From Sagittula stellata E-37 (GTDB lineage: Bacteria; Pseudomonadota; Alphaproteobacteria; Rhodobacterales; Rhodobacteraceae), in the NCBI RefSeq assembly GCF_039724765.1, contig NZ_CP155729.1, forward strand, positions 124,001 to 188,000: a stretch of 64,000 nt of DNA. Direction: 5' to 3'. The notes under the pieces were generated by a model. That model worked only from the letters and a program-made list of their open reading frames with translations, did no database searches and was not told the origin of the DNA. Numbering within the stretch: the first letter of the stretch is position 1; the number at the start of each line of letters is the position of its first letter. Shown piece after piece: positions 51,731 to 59,449 of this stretch. The position numbers and the translations under genes were made by a program.

Positions 51731-52124
51731 TGCGGTACTCCCCTGCCGCGTCCAGATCGGCGCGGATGTTGTTGAGTGTGCGCGTGGGCACGATGGACCC
51801 GGGGTTGACCCGCCGCTTGCCGACGAGGCCGACGATGATAGCCAGAACAAGCAGCACGAGGCCAACGGACAGAACGGACCCGAGCAAGGGCACGCCTGCT
51901 TCATAAAGCGCGATGGTCGCCGCAGCCGCCAGCGTCATGAGGGCTACAAGGGCGAGGATCGCGGCCCCCACGAGAAAGCCGATCCCTCCCCCCATCTTGC
52001 TGACATTGTGACTGATTTCCGCCTTGGCGAGCTCCGCCTCCACATGGATCAAGGCGCGTATTTCCTGAAGCGCCGCTGAAATGTAGGAGGGAATCTGGCC
52101 AATTCCGGTTTCCCGTTCGCTCAT
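51714..52124 (-). CDS. Holin-X-like (DUF1469) membrane protein
   Basis: A 136-aa protein with an amphipathic N-terminus (YISAALQEIRALIHVEAELAKAEI) and two adjacent transmembrane helices (IGFLVGAAILALVALMTLAAAATIALY, LLGSVLSVGLVLLVLAIIVGLVG). This matches the PF07332 phage-holin-like family, which in chromosomes is part of stress and envelope gene clusters, not a prophage. It overlaps the 67-aa gene upstream by ATGA and the DUF3618-like gene downstream by 17 bases. Confidence 0.85.
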   Translation of the reverse strand: MSERETGIGQIPSYISAALQEIRALIHVEAELAKAEISHNVSKMGGGIGFLVGAAILALVALMTLAAAATIALYEAGVPLLGSVLSVGLVLLVLAIIVGLVGKRRVNPGSIVPTRTLNNIRADLDAAGEYRNAPSD

Positions 52125-52324
52125 TGAACAGCTCCGGTCATGCGGGTCGACGCGTTGGGGGTGATCTGGCTTGCACCCTGTGCGGCGTTCAACGCCGGAT
52201 GGTTGGAAACCCGGTTCCGAAAGTCCGACAGCCCATGTTCATACATGCGTCCGGACACGCGCGCGCCGGCCACAGATGGGCCGGGCGATGTACGTGATCG
52301 AAGCTGTTTTGGCTGTGATGACAT
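52121..52324 (-). CDS. Small hypothetical protein, 67 aa
   Basis: A short basic protein (MSSQPKQLRSRTSPGPS... ending GASQITPNASTRMTGAVQ) without membrane helix or signal. It has the look of a disordered peptide. Its stop overlaps the holin-like start (ATGA), which supports that it is translated. The ATG at 52324 was chosen; a longer frame to 52381 is possible. It lies between DUF883 and the membrane-protein genes on the same strand. Confidence 0.55.
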   Translation of the reverse strand: MSSQPKQLRSRTSPGPSVAGARVSGRMYEHGLSDFRNRVSNHPALNAAQGASQITPNASTRMTGAVQ

Positions 52325-52366
52325 TGCGGCCCCTGAAATTCTATAAATGGTATTATTTTCGACACA

Positions 52367-52396
52367 GCGGCGGGCGCGCATCCGCGTACCCGCCGC
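52367..52396. other. Hairpin between DUF883 gene and 67-aa gene
   Basis: GCGGCGGG (52367-52374) pairs with CCCGCCGC (52389-52396). An inner CGCG/CGCG pair could extend the fold. No T-run follows on the minus strand. It may attenuate read-through from the EcfG promoter of the DUF883 gene into the downstream operon, or simply be an RNA-stabilising element. Confidence 0.4.
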
Positions 52397-52406
52397 AGCG
52401 AATGCG

Positions 52407-52775
52407 TCAGCGACGCGACTTGAGGATCATGCCCAACACAAGCCCAACACCTGCCGCACCAAGAAGTGCGGTAGTGGGGTTGCTGCGGACGTAGGCCTCG
52501 ATCTGCCCGTGACGCTCTGCAAGTGCCAGACGGCCTTCTTCGACAGCCTCTCGCCCGCGCAGCTGCGCGGTCTCGTAGGCGTGACGGCCCTCGGCGCGGG
52601 CACGTTCATATGCGTCGGACGCGGTGTCGCGCGCCTCTGCATAGGCCTCTTCCACAGAAGCCCGAGCGTGACGCGCTGCGTCCTTCGCGTGTTTCTGTGC
52701 CTTATCGAATTCCTTCTCCTTGGCCGAGCCGTTCGGGAGATCGGTCGAAGCAGTATGCGGTGCTGTGTTAGCCAT
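52407..52775 (-). CDS. DUF883-family (ElaB/YqjD-like) membrane-anchored protein
   Basis: A 122-aa protein. A long amphipathic Ala/Glu/Arg helix (residues 20-95, e.g. DAARHARASVEEAYAEARDTAS) is followed by a C-terminal tail-anchor (NPTTALLGAAGVGLVLGMILKSRR). This is the ElaB/YqjD pattern; E. coli members bind ribosomes or the membrane in stationary phase. AAAGGAG lies 8 bases before the ATG at 52775. An EcfG-type promoter with perfect GGAAC and CGTT is found 25-49 bp upstream, so it is a likely member of the general stress regulon. Confidence 0.85.
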   Translation of the reverse strand: MANTAPHTASTDLPNGSAKEKEFDKAQKHAKDAARHARASVEEAYAEARDTASDAYERARAEGRHAYETAQLRGREAVEEGRLALAERHGQIEAYVRSNPTTALLGAAGVGLVLGMILKSRR

Positions 52776-52799
52776 GGTTGAAGCTCCTTTCGGCAGACA

Positions 52800-52824
52800 A
52801 ACGCGTTGCACGTGTAAAGGTTCC
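52800..52824 (-). promoter_or_regulatory. EcfG-type promoter for DUF883 gene
   Basis: On the minus strand GGAAC (52824-52820), 16 bases, then CGTT (52803-52800): an exact match to the GGAAC-N16-CGTT consensus of EcfG sigma factors of alphaproteobacteria. It lies 25 bp upstream of the DUF883 start and faces away from the DUF1328 gene. Confidence 0.8.
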
Positions 52825-52837
52825 TGAGTGCTTTTGC

Positions 52838-52862
52838 GGAACCTTTTTCATCCACCCGAGTT
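52838..52862 (+). promoter_or_regulatory. EcfG-like promoter for DUF1328 gene
   Basis: GGAAC (52838-52842), 16 bases, then AGTT (52859-52862), three of four matches to CGTT, about 38 bp before the DUF1328 start. It is divergent from the DUF883 promoter and only 14 bp away. Confidence 0.55.
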
Positions 52863-52899
52863 TCCAACACAGAACCAAGCACATCAAAGGAGTATCAAA

Positions 52900-53070
52900 A
52901 TGCTGTACTGGGCTCTGCTCTTTTTTGTTGTTGCGATCATCGCCGGCGTCTTTGGTTTCGGTGGCATCGCATCGGCGTCTGCCGGGATCGCACAGGTCCT
53001 CTTCGTGATCTTCCTGATCCTGTTCGTGGTGGCAATGGTCGCCCGTGCACTTCGCGGTCGCACGCCGTAA
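52900..53070 (+). CDS. DUF1328 (YtjA-like) small membrane protein
   Basis: A 56-aa hydrophobic protein: [24 protein letters not shown], a short turn, then [24 protein letters not shown]. Two transmembrane helices with the GFGGIA motif are the family hallmark. AAAGGAG lies before the ATG at 52900. It is stress-induced in several alphaproteobacteria. Its EcfG-like promoter and hairpin terminator define a single-gene unit. Confidence 0.92.
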   Translation: MLYWALLFFVVAIIAGVFGFGGIASASAGIAQVLFVIFLILFVVAMVARALRGRTP

Positions 53071-53095
53071 CTCGACGCAAAATTCATCAACGACA

Positions 53096-53128
53096 GTAAT
53101 CAGCCCGGGCACGCCCCGGGCTGATTAC
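53096..53128 (+). terminator. Terminator downstream of DUF1328 gene
   Basis: GTAATCAGCCCGGG and CCCGGGCTGATTAC form a perfect 14-bp stem around a 5-base loop, 25 bp after the stop, followed by GTTT. Confidence 0.75.
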
Positions 53129-53297
53129 GTTTCAGCCACTCCCTGCCTGCATTTCAGTGGTTACCGAAGCTTGCATGGCCAGCAAACTTCGCTTTTCTCC
53201 CGGCGCCCCTCGCGAGGCTCATCAAATCGATTTGTGCATGGTCGGAAATTTGCTAGATGGGTCCGATGAAATTTCTCCCCGAGGGCCGCGCTACCGC

Positions 53298-54458
53298 ATG
53301 GACAAGAAACTGACTTCCGACTTCACCAGCGCAGTCACCACGACAGAGGCGGCCCACGCCGAGAAGCTGGCCGATTCCCGTCGGCTGGATGCGCTTGTGA
53401 TGACCGACGTCATGACCCCCGACAGCGATGAGGCCCATGAACGTTGCGTGCGCCTGGCCAGCCGCATCCTGAAAGCCCCCGTAAGCCTCGTGTCCTACGT
53501 CGACACAGAACGTCAGTTCTTCAAGGCGCAATGCGGCCTCAGCGGCAAACACGCCGAAGAGCGCGGAACACCTTTGACGCATTCGTTCTGCCAGTACGTC
53601 GTGACATCCGACAAACCGCTCGTGGTGCGTGACAGCCGGGAGGATCCGATCCTGTCGCAGAATGCCGCGGTCGAAGATCTGAATGTTGTGGCCTACCTCG
53701 GCGTGCCAGTCCATTCGCCATCAGGTGAAGTCCTGGGCTCGTTCTGTGTCATTGACAGCAGTCCGCGCGAATGGACGGCCGAGGACCTCGCCGCGCTCGA
53801 AGACCTGGTCGCCATGCTCGAATCGGAGCTGACACTGCGCCAGACCGGGAACGAGCGTGAGATCCTCCTTCAGGAAATGAGCCACCGCATCAAGAACCTC
53901 TTCTCGCTGGTATCCAGCATGGTGAGGCTGGAGCGGCGGCGATGGGATACGGCCCGCGAACTGGCCGACAGCGTCATTGCCCGTGTCGACGCCCTGAGCG
54001 TCGCCCACGAAATGATCGTTCCGGTGGTCGAGGCAACGAAGACCGGGGACGGCGAACGCGCGCACGTCGGCGAACTGCTTTCAAAGGTCCTGGCGCCTCA
54101 CACGTCGGACGCGAAGATTACGCTGACGGGCGATGCGACGACCATCGGTCCGAAGGCCGTCACCTATGTAACGCTTGCGGTGCATGAACTTGCGACCAAT
54201 TCGGCCAAATACGGCGCCCTTTCGGTGGACGACGGGCGTCTGGACCTGCGCTGGCTGGCGGACGAGGACAATCTGGTTCTGGACTGGCTGGAAACCGGCC
54301 ACGTCTGGACCGACACTGCCATCGGTGGCGGCGGTTTCGGATCGCAGCTCTTGAAGATTTCGATAGAGGGTCAACTGAACGGCGCGCTCACGACCGAAGT
54401 GTCGGAAGATCAGTTCGCGCACAGGCTGACCCTGCCGCTCGAACGTCTGGAGTTCTGA
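53298..54458 (+). CDS. GAF-domain HWE/HisKA_2-type sensor histidine kinase
   Basis: A 386-aa soluble kinase. The GAF domain spans residues ~30-175 (SRILKAPVSLVSYVDTERQFFKAQCGL, then THSFCQYVVTSDKPLVVRDSREDP). The phosphoacceptor region is EMSHRIKNLFSLVSSMVRLERRRW near 195, and the ATPase domain has LAVHELATNSAKYGALSV near 300 with GGGGFGSQLL near 345. This is the kinase type that phosphorylates PhyR. The start is the ATG at 53298; earlier ATG codons in frame are possible (53238). It is convergent with phyR across a shared terminator. Cys near 87 and 112 could sense redox, but this is speculation. Confidence 0.88.
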   Translation: MDKKLTSDFTSAVTTTEAAHAEKLADSRRLDALVMTDVMTPDSDEAHERCVRLASRILKAPVSLVSYVDTERQFFKAQCGLSGKHAEERGTPLTHSFCQYVVTSDKPLVVRDSREDPILSQNAAVEDLNVVAYLGVPVHSPSGEVLGSFCVIDSSPREWTAEDLAALEDLVAMLESELTLRQTGNEREILLQEMSHRIKNLFSLVSSMVRLERRRWDTARELADSVIARVDALSVAHEMIVPVVEATKTGDGERAHVGELLSKVLAPHTSDAKITLTGDATTIGPKAVTYVTLAVHELATNSAKYGALSVDDGRLDLRWLADEDNLVLDWLETGHVWTDTAIGGGGFGSQLLKISIEGQLNGALTTEVSEDQFAHRLTLPLERLEF

Positions 54459-54470
54459 GTGATTTGAGCG

Positions 54471-54505
54471 GCGAACAGGCACGGCTACCCGCCGTGCCTG
54501 TTCGC
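54471..54505. terminator. Bidirectional terminator between the kinase and phyR
   Basis: GCGAACAGGCACGGC and GCCGTGCCTGTTCGC form a perfect 15-bp stem with a 5-base loop, centred between the convergent stop codons at 54458 and 54516. Confidence 0.8.
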
Positions 54506-54515
54506 GCAGGCCATC

Positions 54516-55325
54516 TCAGACCTGCAGTGTTTCCGTCGACGAGAAGAACATTGCCTGGCTTACGGCTGAGCGCACCTGTTCCTCCGTGTAGGGCTTTGCG
54601 ATCAGGAACGCCGGTTCCGGGCTTTCGCCGGTCAGCAGACGTTCAGGGAAGGCCGTGATGAAGATCACCGGGATCGATGCGTTCTCGCCCAGGATCTTGT
54701 TGACCGCGTCGATGCCGCTGGACAGGTCTGCCAGTTGGATATCCGACAGGATCAGGTCCGGCTGCTCTTCTCCGAAGAGTTTCAGGGCCTCCGTCTCGGT
54801 CTTGGCGATGCCGGTCACCATGTGGCCCATGTCGCCCACGATGCTTTCGAGGTCCATGGCGATGATCGCCTCGTCCTCGATGATCATGATCTTGCCGGAA
54901 ACCGACTTCGCCATCTCGCTGTAGGCGATATCCACCAGTTCCTTGGCTTCTTCCGGCGTCGTGTTGAGAACCTCACCCACCTCGACGAAATCCATTTCCT
55001 CGATGGTGTGCAGCAGCAGCGCCTCGCGCGTGTCACGCGTCAGCCGCGAAAGGTGCTTCTGCGCCTTTGCGGCAAGACCGGAGTCCCCGTCCGACAGTGC
55101 ACCACCCGTGCTGTTCCAGATCGTCTGGAACACTTTGAACAGCGCCACTTTCGGCGAAATCGACCGGTCGAAGCCGTCGAAATCGCTGAGGATAGCCTCC
55201 AGAGTTGCGGCCGCGTAGTTGTCCCCCTTTTCCTGAGAGCCCGTCAGCGCCCGCGCGTAACGGCGCAGGAAAGGAAGGTTGCTGCCGATCACACTTGTCA
55301 GGTCCGAAGGTTGCGAAGTGGTCAT
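54516..55325 (-). CDS. phyR: PhyR, anti-anti-sigma response regulator
   Basis: The central switch of the alphaproteobacterial general stress response. It has 269 aa. An N-terminal EcfG-like sigma domain spans residues 1-~135 (LPFLRRYARALTGSQEKGDNYAAATLEAIL, then REALLLHTIEEMDFVEVGEVLN). The receiver domain spans residues ~143-265, with acidic pair EDE at 150-152, phosphoacceptor Asp195 (LILSDIQLAD) and Lys in IAKPYTEEQV. When phosphorylated it binds NepR and releases EcfG. The ATG at 55325 was chosen. It diverges from nepR-ecfG, with overlapping EcfG-type promoters. Confidence 0.96.
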   Translation of the reverse strand: MTTSQPSDLTSVIGSNLPFLRRYARALTGSQEKGDNYAAATLEAILSDFDGFDRSISPKVALFKVFQTIWNSTGGALSDGDSGLAAKAQKHLSRLTRDTREALLLHTIEEMDFVEVGEVLNTTPEEAKELVDIAYSEMAKSVSGKIMIIEDEAIIAMDLESIVGDMGHMVTGIAKTETEALKLFGEEQPDLILSDIQLADLSSGIDAVNKILGENASIPVIFITAFPERLLTGESPEPAFLIAKPYTEEQVRSAVSQAMFFSSTETLQV

Positions 55326-55361
55326 CGTCCGAAATTCCATCCATTTTTTTTCGTCATCCTG

Positions 55362-55393
55362 GGAACCAAACGCCGCAAACCGGGTTACGTTCC
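55362..55393. promoter_or_regulatory. Overlapping divergent EcfG-type promoters of phyR and nepR-ecfG
   Basis: Minus strand: GGAAC (55393-55389), 16 bases, CGTT (55372-55369), an exact match, 44 bp before phyR. Plus strand: GGAAC (55362-55366), 16 bases, GGTT (55383-55386), three of four at the -10, 43 bp before nepR. The two overlap almost fully, so the genes share one 32-bp control point. Confidence 0.78.
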
Positions 55394-55428
55394 TGCCATC
55401 GACAAAAAAACTGTGTACGCATCCCGAC

Positions 55429-55611
55429 ATGAATCAGGAACGGAAATCTTCAAGAGTGCAGCGAGAAATTGATGAAAACCTGAAGCGGGCATATGGAGAT
55501 ATGACCAAGGAGGAGGTGCCCGATAGGTTCACCGACCTTCTTGATAAGCTCCGTGCAGCGGAATCTTCCGACAAGCCCGCCAGCAACAGAGGTGACAATG
55601 CCCAGTCGTGA
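55429..55611 (+). CDS. nepR: NepR anti-sigma factor
   Basis: A 60-aa protein that holds EcfG inactive until PhyR~P removes it. The typical core is QREIDENLKRAYGDMTKEEVPDRFTDLLDKLRAAE (two amphipathic helices; the PDRFTDLLDKL block is the family signature). The ATG at 55429 starts the family sequence. Its last 14 bases overlap the ecfG start, ensuring coupled synthesis of the antagonist and the sigma factor. Confidence 0.95.
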   Translation: MNQERKSSRVQREIDENLKRAYGDMTKEEVPDRFTDLLDKLRAAESSDKPASNRGDNAQS

Positions 55612-56152
55612 TCCCCGCGACGAGCTTGTCGAGCATCTCGGCGCGATGCGCGCCTTCGCGATGAGTCTGACCGGAAACTCGGCGCTTGCCGATGACATGG
55701 TGCAGGACTCTCTTGTGAAGGCGTGGAGCAAGATCGAGACTTTCGAGCGTGGCACCAACTTGCGTGCCTGGCTCTTCACCATTCTGAGGAACACATACTA
55801 TTCGCATCACCGAAAGGCCCGACGTGAGGTAGGTGACCCGGACGGCGTCTTCGCCGCCAGCCTGTCACAAAAGCCCGACCACGACGGCCGATTGCAGATG
55901 CGCGACTTCAACACTGCATTCGCCCTTCTGTCCGACGAACAAAGAGAGGCCCTGGTCCTTGTCGGCGCTGAAGGTTTTTCCTACGAGGAGGCTGCAGAAA
56001 CGTGCGGGGTTGCTGTAGGTACGGTAAAGAGCCGCGTCAACAGGGCCCGCGCTAGACTGGCCGAGCTCATGGGGCTTGGTGACGAGGAAAATCTGGAGCT
56101 GACAGACAGCGTCACGACTGGGATCGTTTCATCGCAGCCGCACGCGGTCTGA
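55598..56152 (+). CDS. ecfG: EcfG sigma factor of the general stress response
   Basis: A 184-aa ECF15-group sigma factor. Region 2 is LGAMRAFAMSLTGNSALADDMVQDSLVKAWSKIETFERGTNLRAWLFTILRNTYYS (residues ~15-70), and region 4 is FALLSDEQREALVLVGAEGFSYEEAAETCGVAVGTVKSRVNRARARL (~108-155). GAGGTG lies five bases before the ATG at 55598. It should recognise GGAAC-N16-CGTT promoters, three or four of which occur in this island. Confidence 0.95.
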   Translation: MPSRDPRDELVEHLGAMRAFAMSLTGNSALADDMVQDSLVKAWSKIETFERGTNLRAWLFTILRNTYYSHHRKARREVGDPDGVFAASLSQKPDHDGRLQMRDFNTAFALLSDEQREALVLVGAEGFSYEEAAETCGVAVGTVKSRVNRARARLAELMGLGDEENLELTDSVTTGIVSSQPHAV

Positions 56153-56174
56153 AAAGCAACGCAAGGAGCTGCTT

Positions 56175-57896
56175 TTGGGCATGTTCAAGGCATGGTCGAG
56201 GAGCCTCGGCGCGCGCATAGCGTTTCTGATGTCCCTGGCCATGCTGCCACTGGGTCTCATCTCGGTGTATCAGACGCATGTCGTGGTGGAGGAGGCGCAG
56301 GCGCTTACCCGCGCTGCCTTGTTGTCCGAAACCGTTGCCGCCGCCACAGGTGAGCGCGAACTGATCCAGCAAGCACTCGGTGCCGCGCAGGGTCTCGCTT
56401 CGGCTGTTCCGCTGGTCGATGCTGGGGAATGCCAGCAGATCCTGTCCGATTTCATCGAGTCGCAGCAGCTCTACATCTTTGCCAGTTACATTCAGGCGTC
56501 GGGACGCATGGACTGCAGTTCCAACGGCGAGGTTCGCGATTTCGCGGGCACCGATACGCTCGAACGGCTTGGCGGCCCGGCGGTGCGCATGAGACGTTCC
56601 GGCGCCGTGACGAAACAGTCCGTCGTGATCGCATCGCATCCTGTGATGGAAGGGCAGCTTCACATGGGCTGGCTCACCATTTCGATTCCGCACTCGGTCG
56701 CGAACGCGCTGCTGGAAAGCACCCTGCCCAACCAGGAGCTGAAGCTTGCGTCGATCAACCTGGACGGCGACGTCGTGTCATCGACCAGCGGTGTAGAGGC
56801 CGCGCCCGGATTCCTGCCCCGCGACATTCCCCTAAGCGGCCTGCACGACCGGATTGGCCTTGCATTCCGCGCTCCGTCGGGAAGTGGCGAAGAAAGATTC
56901 TTCGCAGTGGCCCCGATGATCGACGACACGCTTGTTCTTGTGGGCAGCTGGCCAATGTCGGTGGCCGATACCGGTGGCACGGGTCCGCGCGCGCTGACAG
57001 CCGTGACGTTCCCCGCCCTGATGTGGGTGACGGGCATCATCGTTGCCTTCTTCGGTCTGCAGCGCATGGTGGTGCGTCACGTGCGGCAGCTTCGGTCCGC
57101 CATGCGCAAGTTCGCACTGGGCGAGCGGCGCGACAGTTATCTCGAATTGGCGAACCCTCCGGAGGAACTCGAAGAGGCCCAACGCGCGTTTAACCGTATG
57201 GCATTGATCATCTCGGAAGCAGAACTGCGACAGGAACGCGATCTGCGGGACAAGGAAGTCCTGTTGAAAGAGGTTCACCACAGGGTGAAGAACAACCTGC
57301 AGCTCATCGCCTCGATCATGAACATGCAATCGCGCAGTGCGCGCTCTGCCGAGGCACGGCACATGCTGGCCGGGTTGCAGCGCCGGGTGCGCGGGCTCGC
57401 GATGTTGCACCGTACGTTGTACACCACTCCGAACATGACGACCGTCGATTCCGGCGATCTGGTCCGGACCGTGGTCGAAGACGTTTCGTCGCTGTCCAAA
57501 GACGGACAAATAGACCTGCGCGTCGAAATCGAGAGCTTTCCGCTTTTCCCTGACCAGGCCGTGCCGCTGTCCATGCTGGTGACGGAGGCGCTGACCAACG
57601 CCTACAAGTACGTGGGAACCAGCACCGACGGCCAGAACGAAATCCTGATCTCCTTGGCCGAAACCAAAGATGGCATGGTCAAACTGAAGATCGAAAACTC
57701 TGTCGCCGAGGATACCGACCCCGAGGTGATCGCCGAGCATCAAAACGACGGCCTCGGCAACCGTTTGATGACGGCCTTCATTCGCCAGCTGAACGGCGAA
57801 CTCGACAAGCTCCAGAAGCCCGGTCGTTTCGGCATGCACATCACCTTTATCCGGCGCGACTTCACACCGCAAAAACGAGCCGGCGATGCAGCCTGA
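56175..57896 (+). CDS. Membrane HWE/HisKA_2-family sensor histidine kinase
   Basis: A 573-aa kinase linked to ecfG (22-bp gap). TM1 is at ~14-34 (IAFLMSLAMLPLGLISVYQ), followed by a ~240-residue periplasmic sensor and TM2 near 278-300 (TFPALMWVTGIIVAFFGLQ), then a HAMP-like linker. HisKA_2 is EVHHRVKNNLQLIASIMNMQS with His368/369, and the ATPase part has LSMLVTEALTNAYKYVG. Such kinases act on PhyR. The start was taken as TTG at 56175, six bases after AAGGAG; an ATG at 56181 is an alternative. The stop overlaps the phospholipase D-like gene by 11 bases. Confidence 0.9.
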   Translation: MGMFKAWSRSLGARIAFLMSLAMLPLGLISVYQTHVVVEEAQALTRAALLSETVAAATGERELIQQALGAAQGLASAVPLVDAGECQQILSDFIESQQLYIFASYIQASGRMDCSSNGEVRDFAGTDTLERLGGPAVRMRRSGAVTKQSVVIASHPVMEGQLHMGWLTISIPHSVANALLESTLPNQELKLASINLDGDVVSSTSGVEAAPGFLPRDIPLSGLHDRIGLAFRAPSGSGEERFFAVAPMIDDTLVLVGSWPMSVADTGGTGPRALTAVTFPALMWVTGIIVAFFGLQRMVVRHVRQLRSAMRKFALGERRDSYLELANPPEELEEAQRAFNRMALIISEAELRQERDLRDKEVLLKEVHHRVKNNLQLIASIMNMQSRSARSAEARHMLAGLQRRVRGLAMLHRTLYTTPNMTTVDSGDLVRTVVEDVSSLSKDGQIDLRVEIESFPLFPDQAVPLSMLVTEALTNAYKYVGTSTDGQNEILISLAETKDGMVKLKIENSVAEDTDPEVIAEHQNDGLGNRLMTAFIRQLNGELDKLQKPGRFGMHITFIRRDFTPQKRAGDAA

Positions 57897-59373
57897 AGCC
57901 ACCCCGGATTTCAACGTTCTCGTCACGGCGGACGAGGCGTGGCCCGTTTTCGAACGGGCCGTGCTTGCTGCGAAGACCGACATCGTCGCGGGCTTCAGGA
58001 TCTTCGACATGTGCACAAAGCTGCGCAGCCCGGAGGCGCGCGAGATCGGTGACGACTGGTTCGACCTGTTGGCGCATGCAGTGCGCCGGGGCGTCTCGTT
58101 CCGGCTTGTCATCAGCGACTTCGACGCGGACATGGCGACACCGCTGCACGAACTGGCTTGGCGCACCGTCCGTCAGGGCAAGGCGCTGGAGGAGATCGCG
58201 GGTGCGCCTTTTGGACGGGTCAAGGTCCGCGCCGCTCTGCATCCCGCCCAGCCGGGCCTGCTCCCGTGGCTCGCGTTGCTGCCCGCCGTGCTGCCTCACC
58301 GGCTGCGGGCGCTCAAGCAAATCCGGGGCATCCGGCGCCAGCGTCAGGCCGTGGGACTCGACAACGGCAGCCTGCCTGAAATGCACACCGTTTCGCACCA
58401 CCAGAAGCTGGCGGTGATCGACGGTGAGGTTCTTTACGTCGGCGGGCTGGATCTGAACGAACGGCGCTACGATTCCCAGGAACACGAACGGGACGCATCC
58501 GAGACCTGGTCGGACGTGCAACTTGTCCTGCGCGGCCCCGAAGCTGCCGAAGCCCGCCAGCACCTGCTCGAGTTCGAGGACGTCTGCGCGGGCAAGGCCG
58601 AGCCCTCGCACCTGCCGCTTCTGAAGCGGACCATGTCGGCGCCCCGAAAATTCCAGCTTCCCTTCCTGTCGCCGCGCACCGTCCTGTCGGAGATCGAGGA
58701 AGCGCACCTTGCCGCTTTTCGGAACGCGCGCCACCTCGTTTATCTGGAAACGCAGTTCCTGCGGTCCGGCGTCATATCCGATGCGCTGGCCGCCGCCGCC
58801 GTGAACAACAAGGACCTGACCTGCGTCGTGGTCCTGCCCGGCCTGCCGGAGGAAGTCGCCTTCGACGATCACGACGGGCTCGACGCGCGCTTCGGCATGG
58901 CCTTGCAGCGGCACGCTGTGAAAGAGCTTGTCGAGGCCTTCGGCAAACGCATCACCTTTGCCGTCCCCGTGCGCCCGGTCATGGCCGACCGGGACGAACG
59001 CGACACGCTTGCCGGGTCGCCGTTGATCCACGTGCACAACAAGGTCCTCGTGCGCGACGACGACTATGGCATCGTCGGCTCCGCCAACCTCAACGGCCGT
59101 TCCATGCGCTGGGACACCGAGGTCGCGGTGGAAAGCACGCGGCCAGATCGTGTCGCCATGCTGCGCCGGAAGCTGATCGATCACTGGTGGTGGTGCGACC
59201 TGCCCGATGAGGCGCGCGCAGCGGAAACCCTGCAAGGCTGGTGGCGGGCCGAGATTGCGCGCAACGCGGTTCGCATGCCGGAACACCGCTCAGGGTTTCT
59301 TGTGCCCTACGATGCCGACAATGAAAAAGAGCTGGAATGGCAGCTTCCGGGTGTCACCGAGAACATCGTGTGA
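57886..59373 (+). CDS. Phospholipase D-like protein, 495 aa
   Basis: A PLD-superfamily enzyme with two HKD motifs: HHQKLAVIDGEVLYVGGLDL near 169 and HVHNKVLVRDDDYGIVGSANLNGRS near 381. Both have His, Lys and Asp, so it is likely active on a phosphodiester, probably a phospholipid head group (transphosphatidylase or cardiolipin synthase-like reaction). There is no signal peptide; it may attach to the inner membrane surface. It overlaps the end of the kinase gene by 11 bases and so belongs to the stress transcript. Confidence 0.9.
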   Translation: MQPEATPDFNVLVTADEAWPVFERAVLAAKTDIVAGFRIFDMCTKLRSPEAREIGDDWFDLLAHAVRRGVSFRLVISDFDADMATPLHELAWRTVRQGKALEEIAGAPFGRVKVRAALHPAQPGLLPWLALLPAVLPHRLRALKQIRGIRRQRQAVGLDNGSLPEMHTVSHHQKLAVIDGEVLYVGGLDLNERRYDSQEHERDASETWSDVQLVLRGPEAAEARQHLLEFEDVCAGKAEPSHLPLLKRTMSAPRKFQLPFLSPRTVLSEIEEAHLAAFRNARHLVYLETQFLRSGVISDALAAAAVNNKDLTCVVVLPGLPEEVAFDDHDGLDARFGMALQRHAVKELVEAFGKRITFAVPVRPVMADRDERDTLAGSPLIHVHNKVLVRDDDYGIVGSANLNGRSMRWDTEVAVESTRPDRVAMLRRKLIDHWWWCDLPDEARAAETLQGWWRAEIARNAVRMPEHRSGFLVPYDADNEKELEWQLPGVTENIV

Positions 59374-59449
59374 CGGTTCGACTCGCGTTCGGTTCGGTTT
59401 GCCCTATCCTTAAAGGCGTTGCAGCCAACACCACCGCGCGGAGAGCCAC

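Noticed and set aside
51714..52124. Holin-like gene as sign of a prophage
   Set aside because: No other phage genes are near; the family is common in chromosomal stress and envelope clusters, which is what surrounds it.
59374..59449. EcfG promoter for the YihY gene
   Set aside because: No GGAAC hexamer-like site lies in the 76-bp gap; expression is more likely by read-through from the upstream genes.
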